From an uncultured Pseudanabaenaceae cyanobacterium (lineage in GTDB: Bacteria; Cyanobacteriota; Cyanobacteriia; PCC-9006; JAAUQQ01), in the NCBI GenBank assembly GCA_938017515.1, contig CALIJJ010000222.1:1-39928 (forward strand): a stretch of 39,928 bases of DNA, written 5' to 3'. Shown in pieces: positions 27,296-36,524 of this stretch. How positions within the stretch are numbered: position 1 is the first letter of the stretch; every line of letters begins with the position of its first letter. Position numbers and translations under genes: made by a program. The notes under the pieces were generated by a model that saw only the letters and a program-made list of their open reading frames with translations, was not told the origin of the DNA and did no database searches.

Positions 27296-28462
27296 CTAAG
27301 CATTCCGCTGGAGACGATCAAGTCGTGTTGGGGCAGAGGTTCGCTCAATCGTGCGGGTGATGACTTTCTCATAGTCTTGGATCACCGTGTCCCAACTAAA
27401 CCGAGCCGCATTGGCACAGGCGCGATCGCGCCATTGGGATTCAGCCAGAACCGCTTGCAGCGCACTGGCATAGGCATCAGCATCAACGACATCACAGAGC
27501 CTGCCTGCATCTGCAATCGTATGACGTCGCATCGGATCATCGGTGGTTACCACGGGTAATCCCGTGGCCATGGCTTCGAGATAGGACAGTGCACAGGGCT
27601 CATCCACCGATGCCAAGGTAAAGATATCGGCACTGCGATAAACGTCTGGCATCTGGCCAAAGGTAAATGTCTTGATGGCAAACCGCTCAGGACCGAGCAA
27701 TTCATCGCCGAGGGCCTGATAGAAATCGCGATCGGGACCATCGCCACAAATGAGCAAATTCACGCCTGGCACCTTGGCCATGGCTCGAAGCGTCAGCTCA
27801 ACCCGCTTATGACCCGTTTTACAGAGCGAGGCGACGCAAAGGACGACAGGGCCTTCGGTAAAGGGTAGGGGAACGCGATCGCCCTCCGGAGCAAACCGAT
27901 CGAGATCAACACCATTATGAATAATACTGACGGATTGCTGGGGATAGTTCTGATCAATAAAGCGTGAGGTCTCTGGCGAGAACACCACCATTTCATCAGG
28001 GCGGAACTTGAGGTTGCGCATCAATGGCTTATTTTCCGCCATCGAGCCATTGTGTTGGGTGTAGAGGAAGGGCGTGCCCTTAATGGCTCTCACCACCGCT
28101 GCCACTGCCAATCCCCCATAGTCGTTGCAGGGAAAAATGAGATCCGGCGTATGGGTCAACAGACGCAGAAGGCAAGGAAAAAAGCTGGTTGCATGCTCCA
28201 GAACAATGTCTGGATGGGTTGAAATACGATGCATCCACCCCGACAAGAGCGGATGTTTGACCCAGTCTCGGGCAACGGAACGAACAACCCCCCCCGCAGG
28301 ATAAAAGGCAGGATCATCAGATTGACCTGCCAGGAGTTCAACCTCAAAAAAGGGCTTTAGGCGCCGAGCCATTTCGAGGGAAAATGCCTCAGCCCCGCCA
28401 CTGTGACTGATCCCGGCACTGGGACTAATTAAAGTAACTTTTCGCTTAGCTGCATCTGACAT
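27296..28462 (-). CDS. Glycosyltransferase family 4
   Basis: GT-B fold retaining transferase. Seen: N-terminal ISPSAGISHSGGAEAFSLEMARRL (glycine-rich acceptor loop), VSIIHNGVDLDRF in the middle, and the C-terminal donor site with DEPCALSYLEAMATGLPVVTTD, containing the E-x7-E motif. 388 aa from ATG 28462; an upstream TTG (28475) is less likely. Situated between the Wzy-like gene (51 bp) and the flippase. Expected to build the repeat unit at the inner membrane. Sugar specificity unknown. Confidence 0.9.
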   Translation of the reverse strand: MSDAAKRKVTLISPSAGISHSGGAEAFSLEMARRLKPFFEVELLAGQSDDPAFYPAGGVVRSVARDWVKHPLLSGWMHRISTHPDIVLEHATSFFPCLLRLLTHTPDLIFPCNDYGGLAVAAVVRAIKGTPFLYTQHNGSMAENKPLMRNLKFRPDEMVVFSPETSRFIDQNYPQQSVSIIHNGVDLDRFAPEGDRVPLPFTEGPVVLCVASLCKTGHKRVELTLRAMAKVPGVNLLICGDGPDRDFYQALGDELLGPERFAIKTFTFGQMPDVYRSADIFTLASVDEPCALSYLEAMATGLPVVTTDDPMRRHTIADAGRLCDVVDADAYASALQAVLAESQWRDRACANAARFSWDTVIQDYEKVITRTIERTSAPTRLDRLQRNA

Positions 28463-28513
28463 GAATTTGGGATCCAAAAAATATAAAAATTAAGATGCAA
28501 TAGAATCAACCCC

Positions 28514-29977
28514 TTAGGTCACTGGCTCAGGCCGAAGGTTTTTCGTCCTCGAGTCAAGAGACGTTCCTGATTCAGGTGTCCAATCCCAAGACACCACAGA
28601 AACCAATAGCCAGAAGTAGAAAAATAGAGTGGTATGGGTCCAAATATTATCGGTCAGCATCCCAAAGGAGAGGGACGTCAGGACCGCAAACAGGGTCAAA
28701 GCCAAACTACGCTGGTTGGACGGGAGCATCATATTTTGATACAGCCGCCAGAGCCAAACCGCCACGCCTCCCAAAAACATAACAAAGAGCGATAAGCCTA
28801 AGATCCCACCCTCCGCTAGGGCGCGGATGTAATCATTGTGAGCGAAGTTCTCATAAATAGTAAGCAGTCGGCTGGAATGAAGGCCATAACCGAGGAGCGG
28901 ATACTTTTCCCAAGCCTGGACCAAAAACGTCCATTGGCTAATGCGCCAGTTGAAACTATTGCCATCCCACTGACCCATCATCACAGCCCGAGACCAGGTA
29001 ATGTCGTGGTTGAGAAGTGGCGTATCAGCAATGGAGCCCAAGCGCTCTCGGCCAAACTCACTAGAGCCAAAAAGTACCAATAAAAGAACCGTCAGCAGGA
29101 TCCCCCCAACCGCACTCTTGAAGGTGAGACGCGGCATCATGAAAGTCGCGAGAAACACGACAAACATCAGAATGCCGGTGAGCGCCTTGGTCGTAACCAA
29201 AAAGAAAACCAGCATAAAGAGGAGAGAGCCCCAAACCAGCTTCTTAGGTGACTCCAAGAACTTCCAAAGGGTCAAGGCAATGAAGAGCACAAGAAAGGAA
29301 GCAAAGGTTGCTGGGTGCCCCAAGGTTCCGTTCATTCGTGAGCCAATTTCAAAGTTGGCTCCAATGTTGGTGAACAGCAAAAACGACGGCAACAGAGAAG
29401 GCGGCAGCAACAGCTGCATCAGCGCAGCGAGACTGGGAGCCAACAAACTGAGAAAGAGAAACCGAACCACCTTCTCAGGGTGCAGATGATCCTTCAATTG
29501 GCTCACCAACATATAGATGATGAACCAGGAAGAGATGCGGACCCATTCCCGTAGAGAGTCTCCCAGAACCAAACGGCTAGGACCCAGGCCACCCAATGGC
29601 AAAAGGATCACCCAAACCGCTTGGAGAGCAATCCATGTCCCAAAAAAGAGTGCTAATCCATCGGCCTTAACCGGTTTTTTCAATAAAACCAGGATGGCAA
29701 TGTAAATCACTGCCACCATGTCCATGGCGATCGCAAAAATTGCGGGCAACTGCTGCTCGGAGAAAATATCCAGAGAGCTGCGAATAACCAGCAGCCCCAT
29801 CACCGTCCATTCGAACTGTAAAAACAGACTCAGACCAATTAGGCCCGCCGTCAAACCCGCCATCGGTAGAAACGGATCGTCCGTGGCCAAATGTGCAGAA
29901 GCGAGCCCAACGATACTGGCAAAAGCAACCAACAGCGGCAACAACAGTGCCAGCCTTGATGCGGGATGTTTCAGCAT
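28514..29977 (-). CDS. Wzy-like polysaccharide polymerase / O-antigen ligase family protein
   Basis: 487 aa, about 11-12 membrane helices. A large periplasmic loop after the middle contains the family motif region RISQWTFLVQAWEKYPLLGYG, followed by FAHNDYIRALAEGGILGL, which holds the conserved H-N-x-Y/HND element of Wzy/WaaL proteins. The family polymerises repeat units at the periplasmic face or ligates glycans to an acceptor; context with Wzx and Wzz-like genes favours polymerase. Starts 14 bp after the Wzz/BY-kinase gene, so co-translated. Confidence 0.9.
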   Translation of the reverse strand: MLKHPASRLALLLPLLVAFASIVGLASAHLATDDPFLPMAGLTAGLIGLSLFLQFEWTVMGLLVIRSSLDIFSEQQLPAIFAIAMDMVAVIYIAILVLLKKPVKADGLALFFGTWIALQAVWVILLPLGGLGPSRLVLGDSLREWVRISSWFIIYMLVSQLKDHLHPEKVVRFLFLSLLAPSLAALMQLLLPPSLLPSFLLFTNIGANFEIGSRMNGTLGHPATFASFLVLFIALTLWKFLESPKKLVWGSLLFMLVFFLVTTKALTGILMFVVFLATFMMPRLTFKSAVGGILLTVLLLVLFGSSEFGRERLGSIADTPLLNHDITWSRAVMMGQWDGNSFNWRISQWTFLVQAWEKYPLLGYGLHSSRLLTIYENFAHNDYIRALAEGGILGLSLFVMFLGGVAVWLWRLYQNMMLPSNQRSLALTLFAVLTSLSFGMLTDNIWTHTTLFFYFWLLVSVVSWDWTPESGTSLDSRTKNLRPEPVT

Positions 29978-29991
29978 TATCGCCTCTGTCC

Positions 29992-32151
29992 CTAGGAACG
30001 TGACATGAATTTATCAGCACCCAGGAGCTTCACGTCCCGGGATTGACCAAAGCGAAGCCCCGATCCCTCCGATGCCGTCGTAGGCAGTCCCCGAGTTTCA
30101 TTGATAACAATGCCCGAGATTTCGATGGAATTGTCCTGGAGATTACTCATGGCTGCCACCATCGACTCTTTCACCGTCAGGTTAGGGCGCACCACAAACA
30201 ACACACCGTTGGCGTGTTGGCCCATGGTGATGGCATCGGAGGACGTATCAACGGGAGGAGTGTCAACAAGCACTAGCTCATAGTGCTTTGCTGCGGTCTC
30301 CAACAGTTGCTCCATCGCCTTTGATTCAATCACCGTCGAGGGGCGACTCACCAATTCACCACAGGACAAAATATCCAGGTTATCAATACCGGTGGGCTGA
30401 ACCGCATCCTCAAGGATGGCTTGGCCACTCACCACATGGGTAAGACCCAAGGGGGAAGAGGCTCCGAGCAAATCGCTCTGACGAGGGCTCATCAAATCCG
30501 CATCAATCACCAAAGTCCGACGGGACAACATGGCTGAAACAGCAGCCAAGCGGGCGACAACATCTGATTTGCCTTCGCCTTCAACAGTACTGCTCACCAC
30601 AAGAATGCGAGAGTGACTCTTCTGACTGCCTCGCAACTCAATATTTTTGAGTAGGCGACGGTGGGGCTCAACCACTGTCGGAGAGTTGAGGAATGCCTCC
30701 AGAGGGCGGTCGTCTGAGCTGAGACGCACGGATTGTCGGGGCAAAACACCCAGCACAGGGGCGTCCGTCGAAGCCTCGATCTCCCGAGCGTTGCGTACCG
30801 TATTGTTCAGAGACTCCAGCAAGAGAATAACGCTGCCTGCAAGAACAGAGGCTGCGGCCGTCGCCAACACAATGACCACGGGAGGTTTGGGTGCACTTGG
30901 CTCTCCCGGAACATCGGCCAAACCAATAATACGAACGTTACTCAGGAGCTGAGCTTCAGCAATGCGGGCCTCTTGCAGTTTTTTCTGCAACACATCCAGA
31001 TTGGTCTGCGCCTCGTCACGCTCACGCCCCAAACTGGTTAATTGCTGTCGTCGTGCAGGAATCGTTGAAATCTGAGCCTGTAAAAACTGTCGGTTCTTTT
31101 CGAGTAAAGAAAGATGGTTTTCGAGGGCAGAACTCTCAACGGAATTGAGTACGTAGCGAGAAATGAGATCCTGACTCAGATTATCTTTGGCCTCCATTCC
31201 TGCAGGCAGCGAGTCTGCCGAGGGAAGGAACTGACCGAGACGCCGCGTATAGAGAGACTTGACATCATTACGCTGCTGCAAGAGAGACTGCACCTGGGGA
31301 TGGGAGTCTTGGTACTTGGCCCGCGATTGAATCACCTGAGCTTCAATATCGGTCAAGCGTCTCTTGAGATCAGCCAGCTCTTGGTCCTGACCAATACGAG
31401 AAGCCGTATAGGCCCATTGGGGGGACTGAAAGCCCGTCATCTCGCTCAGCAGCTTGCCCCGAGAGCTGACTTCCTGCAGTTGTCCGGCGATCGCCCGCTC
31501 TTGATCCTGGATCTTGGAGACATTCTCCAAAAGCTTGGTCGTTTGCGACTGAACATCGACAATGCCGTTTTCTTGGCGGAATCGAGTTTCCAATGCTTCA
31601 GCAGTCCTCAGCTTGGACTGTTCCTGGGGAATTTGCTTCTCCAAAAATTGGCGAATCGACGAAGCACCAAGACGAATATCCTCCGAACTCTGAGCCACGA
31701 CTTCAGATGCCACACGATTGAGTAGACTGGCCGTCAACTCTGGATCGCCATTGCGATGGGTAATTTCAAGAATATTGGTGGCAGGAACAACGGAAACCTC
31801 TAGGGCCCCACGAAGGGTCCAGAAATCAGGCAGGTCGCTTGGCGCAACGTTTTGTGCAGCAGCTTCTTGAATCAAAGCACTGCCTAAAACCCGCTCAGAG
31901 GTGACCAACTCTGCTTGGGTTGCCATGGGGTCAGTACTGTTTGAAACCTTGCCAGGCGATCGAGATAACGCTTGGCCAATTTCAGAAAGACTGACTTCTG
32001 GATCCTCCACAGCAAGACGAACAGAAGCTTGATAAGTCGGTGAAGCCGTCAATAGATAAAGGACAGCTCCGCCGAGCACCGAAGAAAACGTGAGAAGCGC
32101 GGGTAGCCAATGGCGCTTGATAGGGGGCAGTACCGATGAGAGATTATCCAT
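29992..32151 (-). CDS. Wzz-type chain-length determinant fused to BY-kinase-like ATPase
   Basis: 719 aa polysaccharide co-polymerase. Seen: first membrane helix (about 15-35), periplasmic Wzz part with long coiled coil (about 170-400), second helix (about 424-446), then a cytoplasmic P-loop domain: Walker A EGEGKS (524-529), Walker A' TLVIDADLMSP (546-556), Walker B LVLVDTPPV (626-634), and GIVINETRG (680-688). The family controls chain length and export by cycles of tyrosine phosphorylation. Odd: the residue after GKS is Asp instead of the usual Thr, and the C-terminal tail (690-719) has no tyrosine, so the usual phospho-tyrosine cluster is missing. It sits between a GT4 and the polymerase. 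Confidence 0.93.
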   Translation of the reverse strand: MDNLSSVLPPIKRHWLPALLTFSSVLGGAVLYLLTASPTYQASVRLAVEDPEVSLSEIGQALSRSPGKVSNSTDPMATQAELVTSERVLGSALIQEAAAQNVAPSDLPDFWTLRGALEVSVVPATNILEITHRNGDPELTASLLNRVASEVVAQSSEDIRLGASSIRQFLEKQIPQEQSKLRTAEALETRFRQENGIVDVQSQTTKLLENVSKIQDQERAIAGQLQEVSSRGKLLSEMTGFQSPQWAYTASRIGQDQELADLKRRLTDIEAQVIQSRAKYQDSHPQVQSLLQQRNDVKSLYTRRLGQFLPSADSLPAGMEAKDNLSQDLISRYVLNSVESSALENHLSLLEKNRQFLQAQISTIPARRQQLTSLGRERDEAQTNLDVLQKKLQEARIAEAQLLSNVRIIGLADVPGEPSAPKPPVVIVLATAAASVLAGSVILLLESLNNTVRNAREIEASTDAPVLGVLPRQSVRLSSDDRPLEAFLNSPTVVEPHRRLLKNIELRGSQKSHSRILVVSSTVEGEGKSDVVARLAAVSAMLSRRTLVIDADLMSPRQSDLLGASSPLGLTHVVSGQAILEDAVQPTGIDNLDILSCGELVSRPSTVIESKAMEQLLETAAKHYELVLVDTPPVDTSSDAITMGQHANGVLFVVRPNLTVKESMVAAMSNLQDNSIEISGIVINETRGLPTTASEGSGLRFGQSRDVKLLGADKFMSRS

Positions 32152-32209
32152 ATTGAAGTTAGGAATAACGCCGTTGACCCAGTCCGTTGATCAGACCGAG
32201 GGAGTCGAC

Positions 32210-33424
32210 TCATCCCCCAGAAACAGAAACTTTGTTTTTCTGTGTAATTATTCCCTGAGGTTCTGGCACTGTAACAGGCAGGCCGGTTCCAGGGAGCTCC
32301 AGTAAAGTCGAATGCAGTTGAAAACTATCTCCCACAACCCTCTCCCAGCTAAAGTGCTGGCGGACATAATCCTGGGCGAGCTTAGCCATTGTCCGCATCT
32401 GTGGAGAATTGGACACAGCCCAGGATAGCTTACTAATACAGTCGTCGATATCACAGGCCCGGAAAGTAAGACCCCGGGTATCACCTAAAAGTTGCCGATG
32501 GGGGGGAATATCGCTCGCGACAATCGGCAATCCTTCCTGCATCGCTTCCAGCATGGCAAGGGGAAGCCCCTCTACTTCAGAAGGCAACACGAACAATCCC
32601 GCTCCTCGCATCACTTCTGCGAGGTAGCGTCCTTTCAAGACGCCGGTAAACAGGACATTGGGATCATTATCCGCTAGCTCCTGAAGCTTGGCATGGAAGG
32701 AGGGCGTCTCGCTGCTACCGCCCACCACCGCCAGCTTCCACCCTTCAGCTTGCAAACGGCGGAACGATTGAATCAAGATGTCCGGGCATTTTTCAGGCAC
32801 CAGACGACCCAAGAAAACCATATACTTCCCAGGATCTAGCCCTAGGCTTCGAGCGAAATTAAAGTCCTGATCAGAGGGCGCATACTTCGCAGGCCCATTG
32901 GGAATATAGACCGTTTCCCGGGCATGGGTTTCCCAGAAATAGCGTCTCAGCTCCTGAGACACCACCACCATCTCATCGGCATAACGCACAGCGAGCTTCT
33001 CGCCGGTACGAATCAAAGCACTGGAAAGCTTCCCCCATTTCACCCGCTGCCAGTCCAAACCGTGGCAAAAGACAACAACCTTGGCGGAAGAAGCTAGGCG
33101 AGGTAGGCACGAGAACAGAGCAGGCCCCAGAGCATGAATATGAATCACGTCATAGCGACGGGACAGGGTGGCAAACAAAGCTCCCATCCCAGAGCTGATC
33201 AACGCATCGGCGCCCTTCACCGCAGGAAAGGAAGGCAGGGAGATAACCTGCACGCCATAGAAATCGTAGCGATCGAAACCTGGCAGATCAATGTAGGAAG
33301 AGCGGGCATATAGATCAACGCTATGTCCAGCGGCAACCATACGGGGATAAACCTCCGCACAGTAGTGCTCAATCCCGCCTTGCCCTGGCGGCAAGCCCTT
33401 CGCTCCGATTACGGCAATTCTCAT
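32210..33424 (-). CDS. Glycosyltransferase family 4 (rhamnosyltransferase-like N-terminal domain)
   Basis: 404 aa. The N terminus RIAVIGAKGLPPGQGGIEHY matches the glycine-rich start typical of a GT4 subgroup that contains rhamnosyltransferases (DUF1972-like), followed by VIHIHALGPA. The donor half has YMVFLGRLVPEKCPD and the E-x7-E motif in SEVEGLPLAMLEAMQEGLP. No membrane helix is evident. 58 bp before the Wzz-like gene, 64 bp after the next GT4. The presence of rfbF and rfbC-like genes nearby is compatible with a deoxysugar donor, but that is inference. Confidence 0.92.
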   Translation of the reverse strand: MRIAVIGAKGLPPGQGGIEHYCAEVYPRMVAAGHSVDLYARSSYIDLPGFDRYDFYGVQVISLPSFPAVKGADALISSGMGALFATLSRRYDVIHIHALGPALFSCLPRLASSAKVVVFCHGLDWQRVKWGKLSSALIRTGEKLAVRYADEMVVVSQELRRYFWETHARETVYIPNGPAKYAPSDQDFNFARSLGLDPGKYMVFLGRLVPEKCPDILIQSFRRLQAEGWKLAVVGGSSETPSFHAKLQELADNDPNVLFTGVLKGRYLAEVMRGAGLFVLPSEVEGLPLAMLEAMQEGLPIVASDIPPHRQLLGDTRGLTFRACDIDDCISKLSWAVSNSPQMRTMAKLAQDYVRQHFSWERVVGDSFQLHSTLLELPGTGLPVTVPEPQGIITQKNKVSVSGG

Positions 33425-33488
33425 TGGGCGACCCTCATTGCTTCACAAATTCCATGGTGCTGATGTGACGTAAGACAACCGGACTAAA

Positions 33489-34727
33489 CTAAGCGGCCAT
33501 TCGTGCCTCCCAGTGGCCCAGCATTTGCTGATAGAGTTCTCCGACCACCTGACTAGCTTCGTAGGGACGCGAATCACGTACACAGGAAGCTCGAGGGTAT
33601 TGCTCTGGATGATCGAGGACCTGGGCCAAAGCCCCGGCGATCGCCTGAGGCGATCGCTCATCGCAGACAACGCCACTTTGCTCCGAAAGAAGCCGAGGCG
33701 TCTCTCCACATCGAGTGGTCACCACCGGTGTACCGCAAGCAAGGGCCTCAAGAACAACAAGGGGAAGTCCCTCATAACGACTGGTAAGAACGCAGACATC
33801 CGAAAGCTGGTGAAGCTCAATGAGCTGCGGCTGCTGCAATGGACCGAGGAAAGAAACATCTTCTTCCAAATCCAGACGTGCCCTCTCGGACTTAAGTTCA
33901 TCCAATAACTCTCCATCTCCCGCAACAAGCAAGTGTAGAGGCTGGGCATTCGAACGCTTCAGTGCAGCAAAGGACTGCAACAGCAGAAGGGGATCCTTCT
34001 GAGGATGCAGACGCCCAGCAAACAACAAAAAGCGGGTCTCCGCCGAAAGTTTGAGACGGGCACAGAGGGCCTGCCGCTCTCGAGTCCGTTCTGCCTCAGA
34101 TAATGGATTAAACAACTCGCCATCCACCGTATTCCGCACAAGCGAAACACGCTTGGCCATATCTGGGTACTGCGCTTTATAAAAGGCGGTCGATTCAGAG
34201 TTGCAGGATAGGACCTGGGCAAACTTCCGAATCAGCTTCCCCTCCAGCGCCAAATAAATTTTGGGAAACTTCCGCCAAAGAATAGTTTGCTTACTGGACT
34301 TCTGCTCTTCTGAATCACTATCCTCCTGCATGACCTGCGAGAGAATATCGTTGTGAACAAAAAGCGTTTTCTCGCCCTTCCATCCAGAAGTTGCCAGGCT
34401 GGGCTCCAGGCGATGGAAATGCATGAAGTCCGAGGCTAGATTTCGCCTCATCAAAGCCAGGGTATAGCGCAAGGTCGTGGGAATAAGGCGACGGCGATTA
34501 TCATCTTCCAACTGAAACAGAGGCATGAATAACACCTCTCGACCCTTGAGGCTGAGCCGATGCCAGACGCCCGTTTCGACCCCAGGCGTACTCGTCACAC
34601 CAACAAACCGTAGGCGTATCCCCTCCGGCGCATATTTGATGCAGGAACCAATGATCGTCTGGATGCCGCCAATGGTCGCATTCCAGGGATCGTACTGATA
34701 AAAAATGGTCAATACAGGCTTACGCAT
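33489..34727 (-). CDS. Glycosyltransferase family 4, first gene of the exopolysaccharide cluster
   Basis: 412 aa, GT-B fold. Seen: N-terminal YDPWNATIGGIQTIIGSCI, an acceptor domain with HFHRLEPSLATSGWKGEKTLFVHND, then FLLFAGRLHPQKDPLLLLQSFA and the donor motif SRYEGLPLVVLEALACGTP with E-x7-E. It opens the leftward cluster, so the main promoter should be in the 870-bp region to its right. The substrate is unknown. ATG 34727 is used; no strong ribosome-binding site is visible. Confidence 0.92.
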   Translation of the reverse strand: MRKPVLTIFYQYDPWNATIGGIQTIIGSCIKYAPEGIRLRFVGVTSTPGVETGVWHRLSLKGREVLFMPLFQLEDDNRRRLIPTTLRYTLALMRRNLASDFMHFHRLEPSLATSGWKGEKTLFVHNDILSQVMQEDSDSEEQKSSKQTILWRKFPKIYLALEGKLIRKFAQVLSCNSESTAFYKAQYPDMAKRVSLVRNTVDGELFNPLSEAERTRERQALCARLKLSAETRFLLFAGRLHPQKDPLLLLQSFAALKRSNAQPLHLLVAGDGELLDELKSERARLDLEEDVSFLGPLQQPQLIELHQLSDVCVLTSRYEGLPLVVLEALACGTPVVTTRCGETPRLLSEQSGVVCDERSPQAIAGALAQVLDHPEQYPRASCVRDSRPYEASQVVGELYQQMLGHWEARMAA

Positions 34728-35597
34728 AAAAATTAGGTTCCCACGCCTGACACCCTAGGGGTGAAACGCAGGTTACATAAAATCTCAAAAAATAGCTGAG
34801 CAATCATCTCGGTCGACGTCTGACGAATCAGAGATGAAAAAACCGACTCTACTAGCTTATCTTTGGCAGATAAGCCCAGTCGCTAACACCCTCGTCTACC
34901 TTACTGAAAGGAAATTATGGGCGCCACAGGACGAACACCATGAGTCATTCCGTCTCCATAATTGCTGCCATTGTATAGAGTGCGTCCTTTTCTAAATCTA
35001 TTTGTGGTGCTCCCTTGACCATTTCTTAAATAACCCATCTGCTATGTGAGTGTGGCATGAAGGCAATCCTGGCACTTTTATGGGATTCGTAAGTTTGGAT
35101 ACTTAGGAACAGCATCCCAACAAGCTGTGAGCCCCCATTACAAAATTCCGCCCCCAACCCTTCACCCTAAAAGGGGCATCCGGTGGAAGAGCTCATGAAG
35201 CAAACATTTACTCAATCACCCCTTCAACACTCCATATCCATAGATATGCCATTCATAGGGATAGCGGTTGCTGACTGGCTCGCAAGCGTTTGGCAGACGT
35301 TTCAAAAACCCTTTAAAGAGTTAGAAGATGTTATGTAGTTCTAGTGAAGCAAACCGAAATCTTCAAACCAGATTCGTAGTTACGCTTAGGCTCATGGGTA
35401 TAATTCTGGCTAGTTACTTCTACTAGAAAATTTTAAGGTTGCAGTGGCTGGCCTACAGGCGAAAGCAAGTAGCGTGGTTACGGCAATGGGCCACCCATGC
35501 GGTCCTTCTCTCTATTGGTTGTTCCCTCCCTTCGGAAGGTGTATTGCCGACCGACTATAGGTTCTATTTAGCGAAAAGCCAAAGGCTTTGAAATTCA
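34728..35597. other. Divergent control region between the glycosyltransferase and nucleotide-sugar clusters
   Basis: 870 bp without a recognised gene. Both clusters should be driven from here. It holds a small frame with a ribosome-binding-like site (35195-35338), a CCTT/AAGG mini-hairpin at 35529-35539, and AAAGCC/GGCTTT around 35575-35589 just before rfbF. G+C is lower than in the flanks. No -35/-10 pair is placed with confidence. Confidence 0.45.
35195..35338 (+). CDS. Possible small protein (47 aa), unknown
   Basis: ATG 35195 opens a 47-codon frame preceded at a sensible distance by GGAAG (35185-35189). Residues 18-47 (from MPFIGIAVADWLASVW to KELEDVM) could form an amphipathic or membrane-bound helix ending in an acidic tail. 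It is not a family I recognise, and chance cannot be excluded at this length. Confidence 0.3.
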   Translation: MKQTFTQSPLQHSISIDMPFIGIAVADWLASVWQTFQKPFKELEDVM

Positions 35598-36383
35598 ATG
35601 AAGGCAGTGATATTTGCTGGTGGCTTTGGTACCCGCCTGAGCGAGGAAACGAGCGTCCGCCCCAAGCCCATGGTTGAGATTGGTGGTCGCCCCATTTTGT
35701 GGCACATCATGAAGACCTACTCAATGCACGGCATTGATGAGTTCATCATTTGCTGTGGCTACAAGGGCTACGTCATCAAGGAGTACTTCGCCAATTACTT
35801 CTTACATATGTCCGACGTCACGTTTGACATGGCCGAGAACCGGATGACGGTCCATGAACGCAGTGCTGAACCTTGGAAAGTCACATTGGTGGAAACCGGA
35901 CTCAACACCATGACGGGGGGTCGCCTGAAGCGAGTTCGCGAATACATTGGCAACGAAACATTTTGCCTCACCTATGGTGACGGCGTCGGCAATATCAATG
36001 TGACCGAACTCATCAAATGCCATCGGGAAAAAGGTGGGCTGGCAACCATGACAACGGTGCAGCCCCCTGGACGCTTTGGTGCGATCTCACTGCTCAAGGA
36101 CGAGACCACTATTCGCAGTTTCCAGGAAAAACCCGAGGGAGACGGGGCCTGGATCAACGGTGGTTACTTTGTTCTAGAACCCGATGTCATCGACTATATC
36201 CACGGAGACAAGACGGTTTGGGAGCAAGAGCCCCTAGAAAAGTTGGCTCAAATGGAACAGCTTTCTGCCTATAAGCATGATGGCTTCTGGCATCCCATGG
36301 ATACCTTGCGCGATCGCAACCATCTTGAAGGCATGTGGAAGGAAGGCAAAGCCCCCTGGAAGATCTGGGAGGACGACAACTAA
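35598..36383 (+). CDS. rfbF: Glucose-1-phosphate cytidylyltransferase
   Basis: Makes CDP-glucose from glucose-1-phosphate and CTP, the entry to CDP-linked deoxysugars. Seen: the nucleotidyltransferase start [18 protein letters not shown] with [18 protein letters not shown] (1-38), the TYGDGVGN metal site (about 129-136), and the QPPGRFGAI and [11 protein letters not shown] segments typical of RfbF. At 261 aa it is of normal length. First gene of the rightward cluster. The usual partner RfbG (CDP-glucose 4,6-dehydratase) is not next to it, nor in this window. Confidence 0.97.
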   Translation: MKAVIFAGGFGTRLSEETSVRPKPMVEIGGRPILWHIMKTYSMHGIDEFIICCGYKGYVIKEYFANYFLHMSDVTFDMAENRMTVHERSAEPWKVTLVETGLNTMTGGRLKRVREYIGNETFCLTYGDGVGNINVTELIKCHREKGGLATMTTVQPPGRFGAISLLKDETTIRSFQEKPEGDGAWINGGYFVLEPDVIDYIHGDKTVWEQEPLEKLAQMEQLSAYKHDGFWHPMDTLRDRNHLEGMWKEGKAPWKIWEDDN

Positions 36384-36397
36384 TAGGTCAGAGCTAT

Positions 36398-36429
36398 CCC
36401 AAACGGCGTAATCCTACGCTGTCTTTGGG
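36398..36429. other. Intergenic hairpin after rfbF
   Basis: CCCAAA (36398-36403) pairs with TTTGGG (36424-36429) around an inner GCGTA/TACGC stem with a 4-nt loop. No T tract follows, so processing or partial termination rather than a strong stop. Confidence 0.5.
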
Positions 36430-36524
36430 TCAAATGATTGGAGTCAGAAAATCAGGGCTGGACGATTTGGGGTTGGATAACCCTTTAATGAAGTCCACCG
36501 TTAAATCACTGAGAAAGGATGCAC

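Noticed and set aside
35467..35476. GTAGCGTG similar to the ops/JUMPstart element
   Set aside because: Eight bases can occur by chance, and the RfaH system is not known from cyanobacteria.
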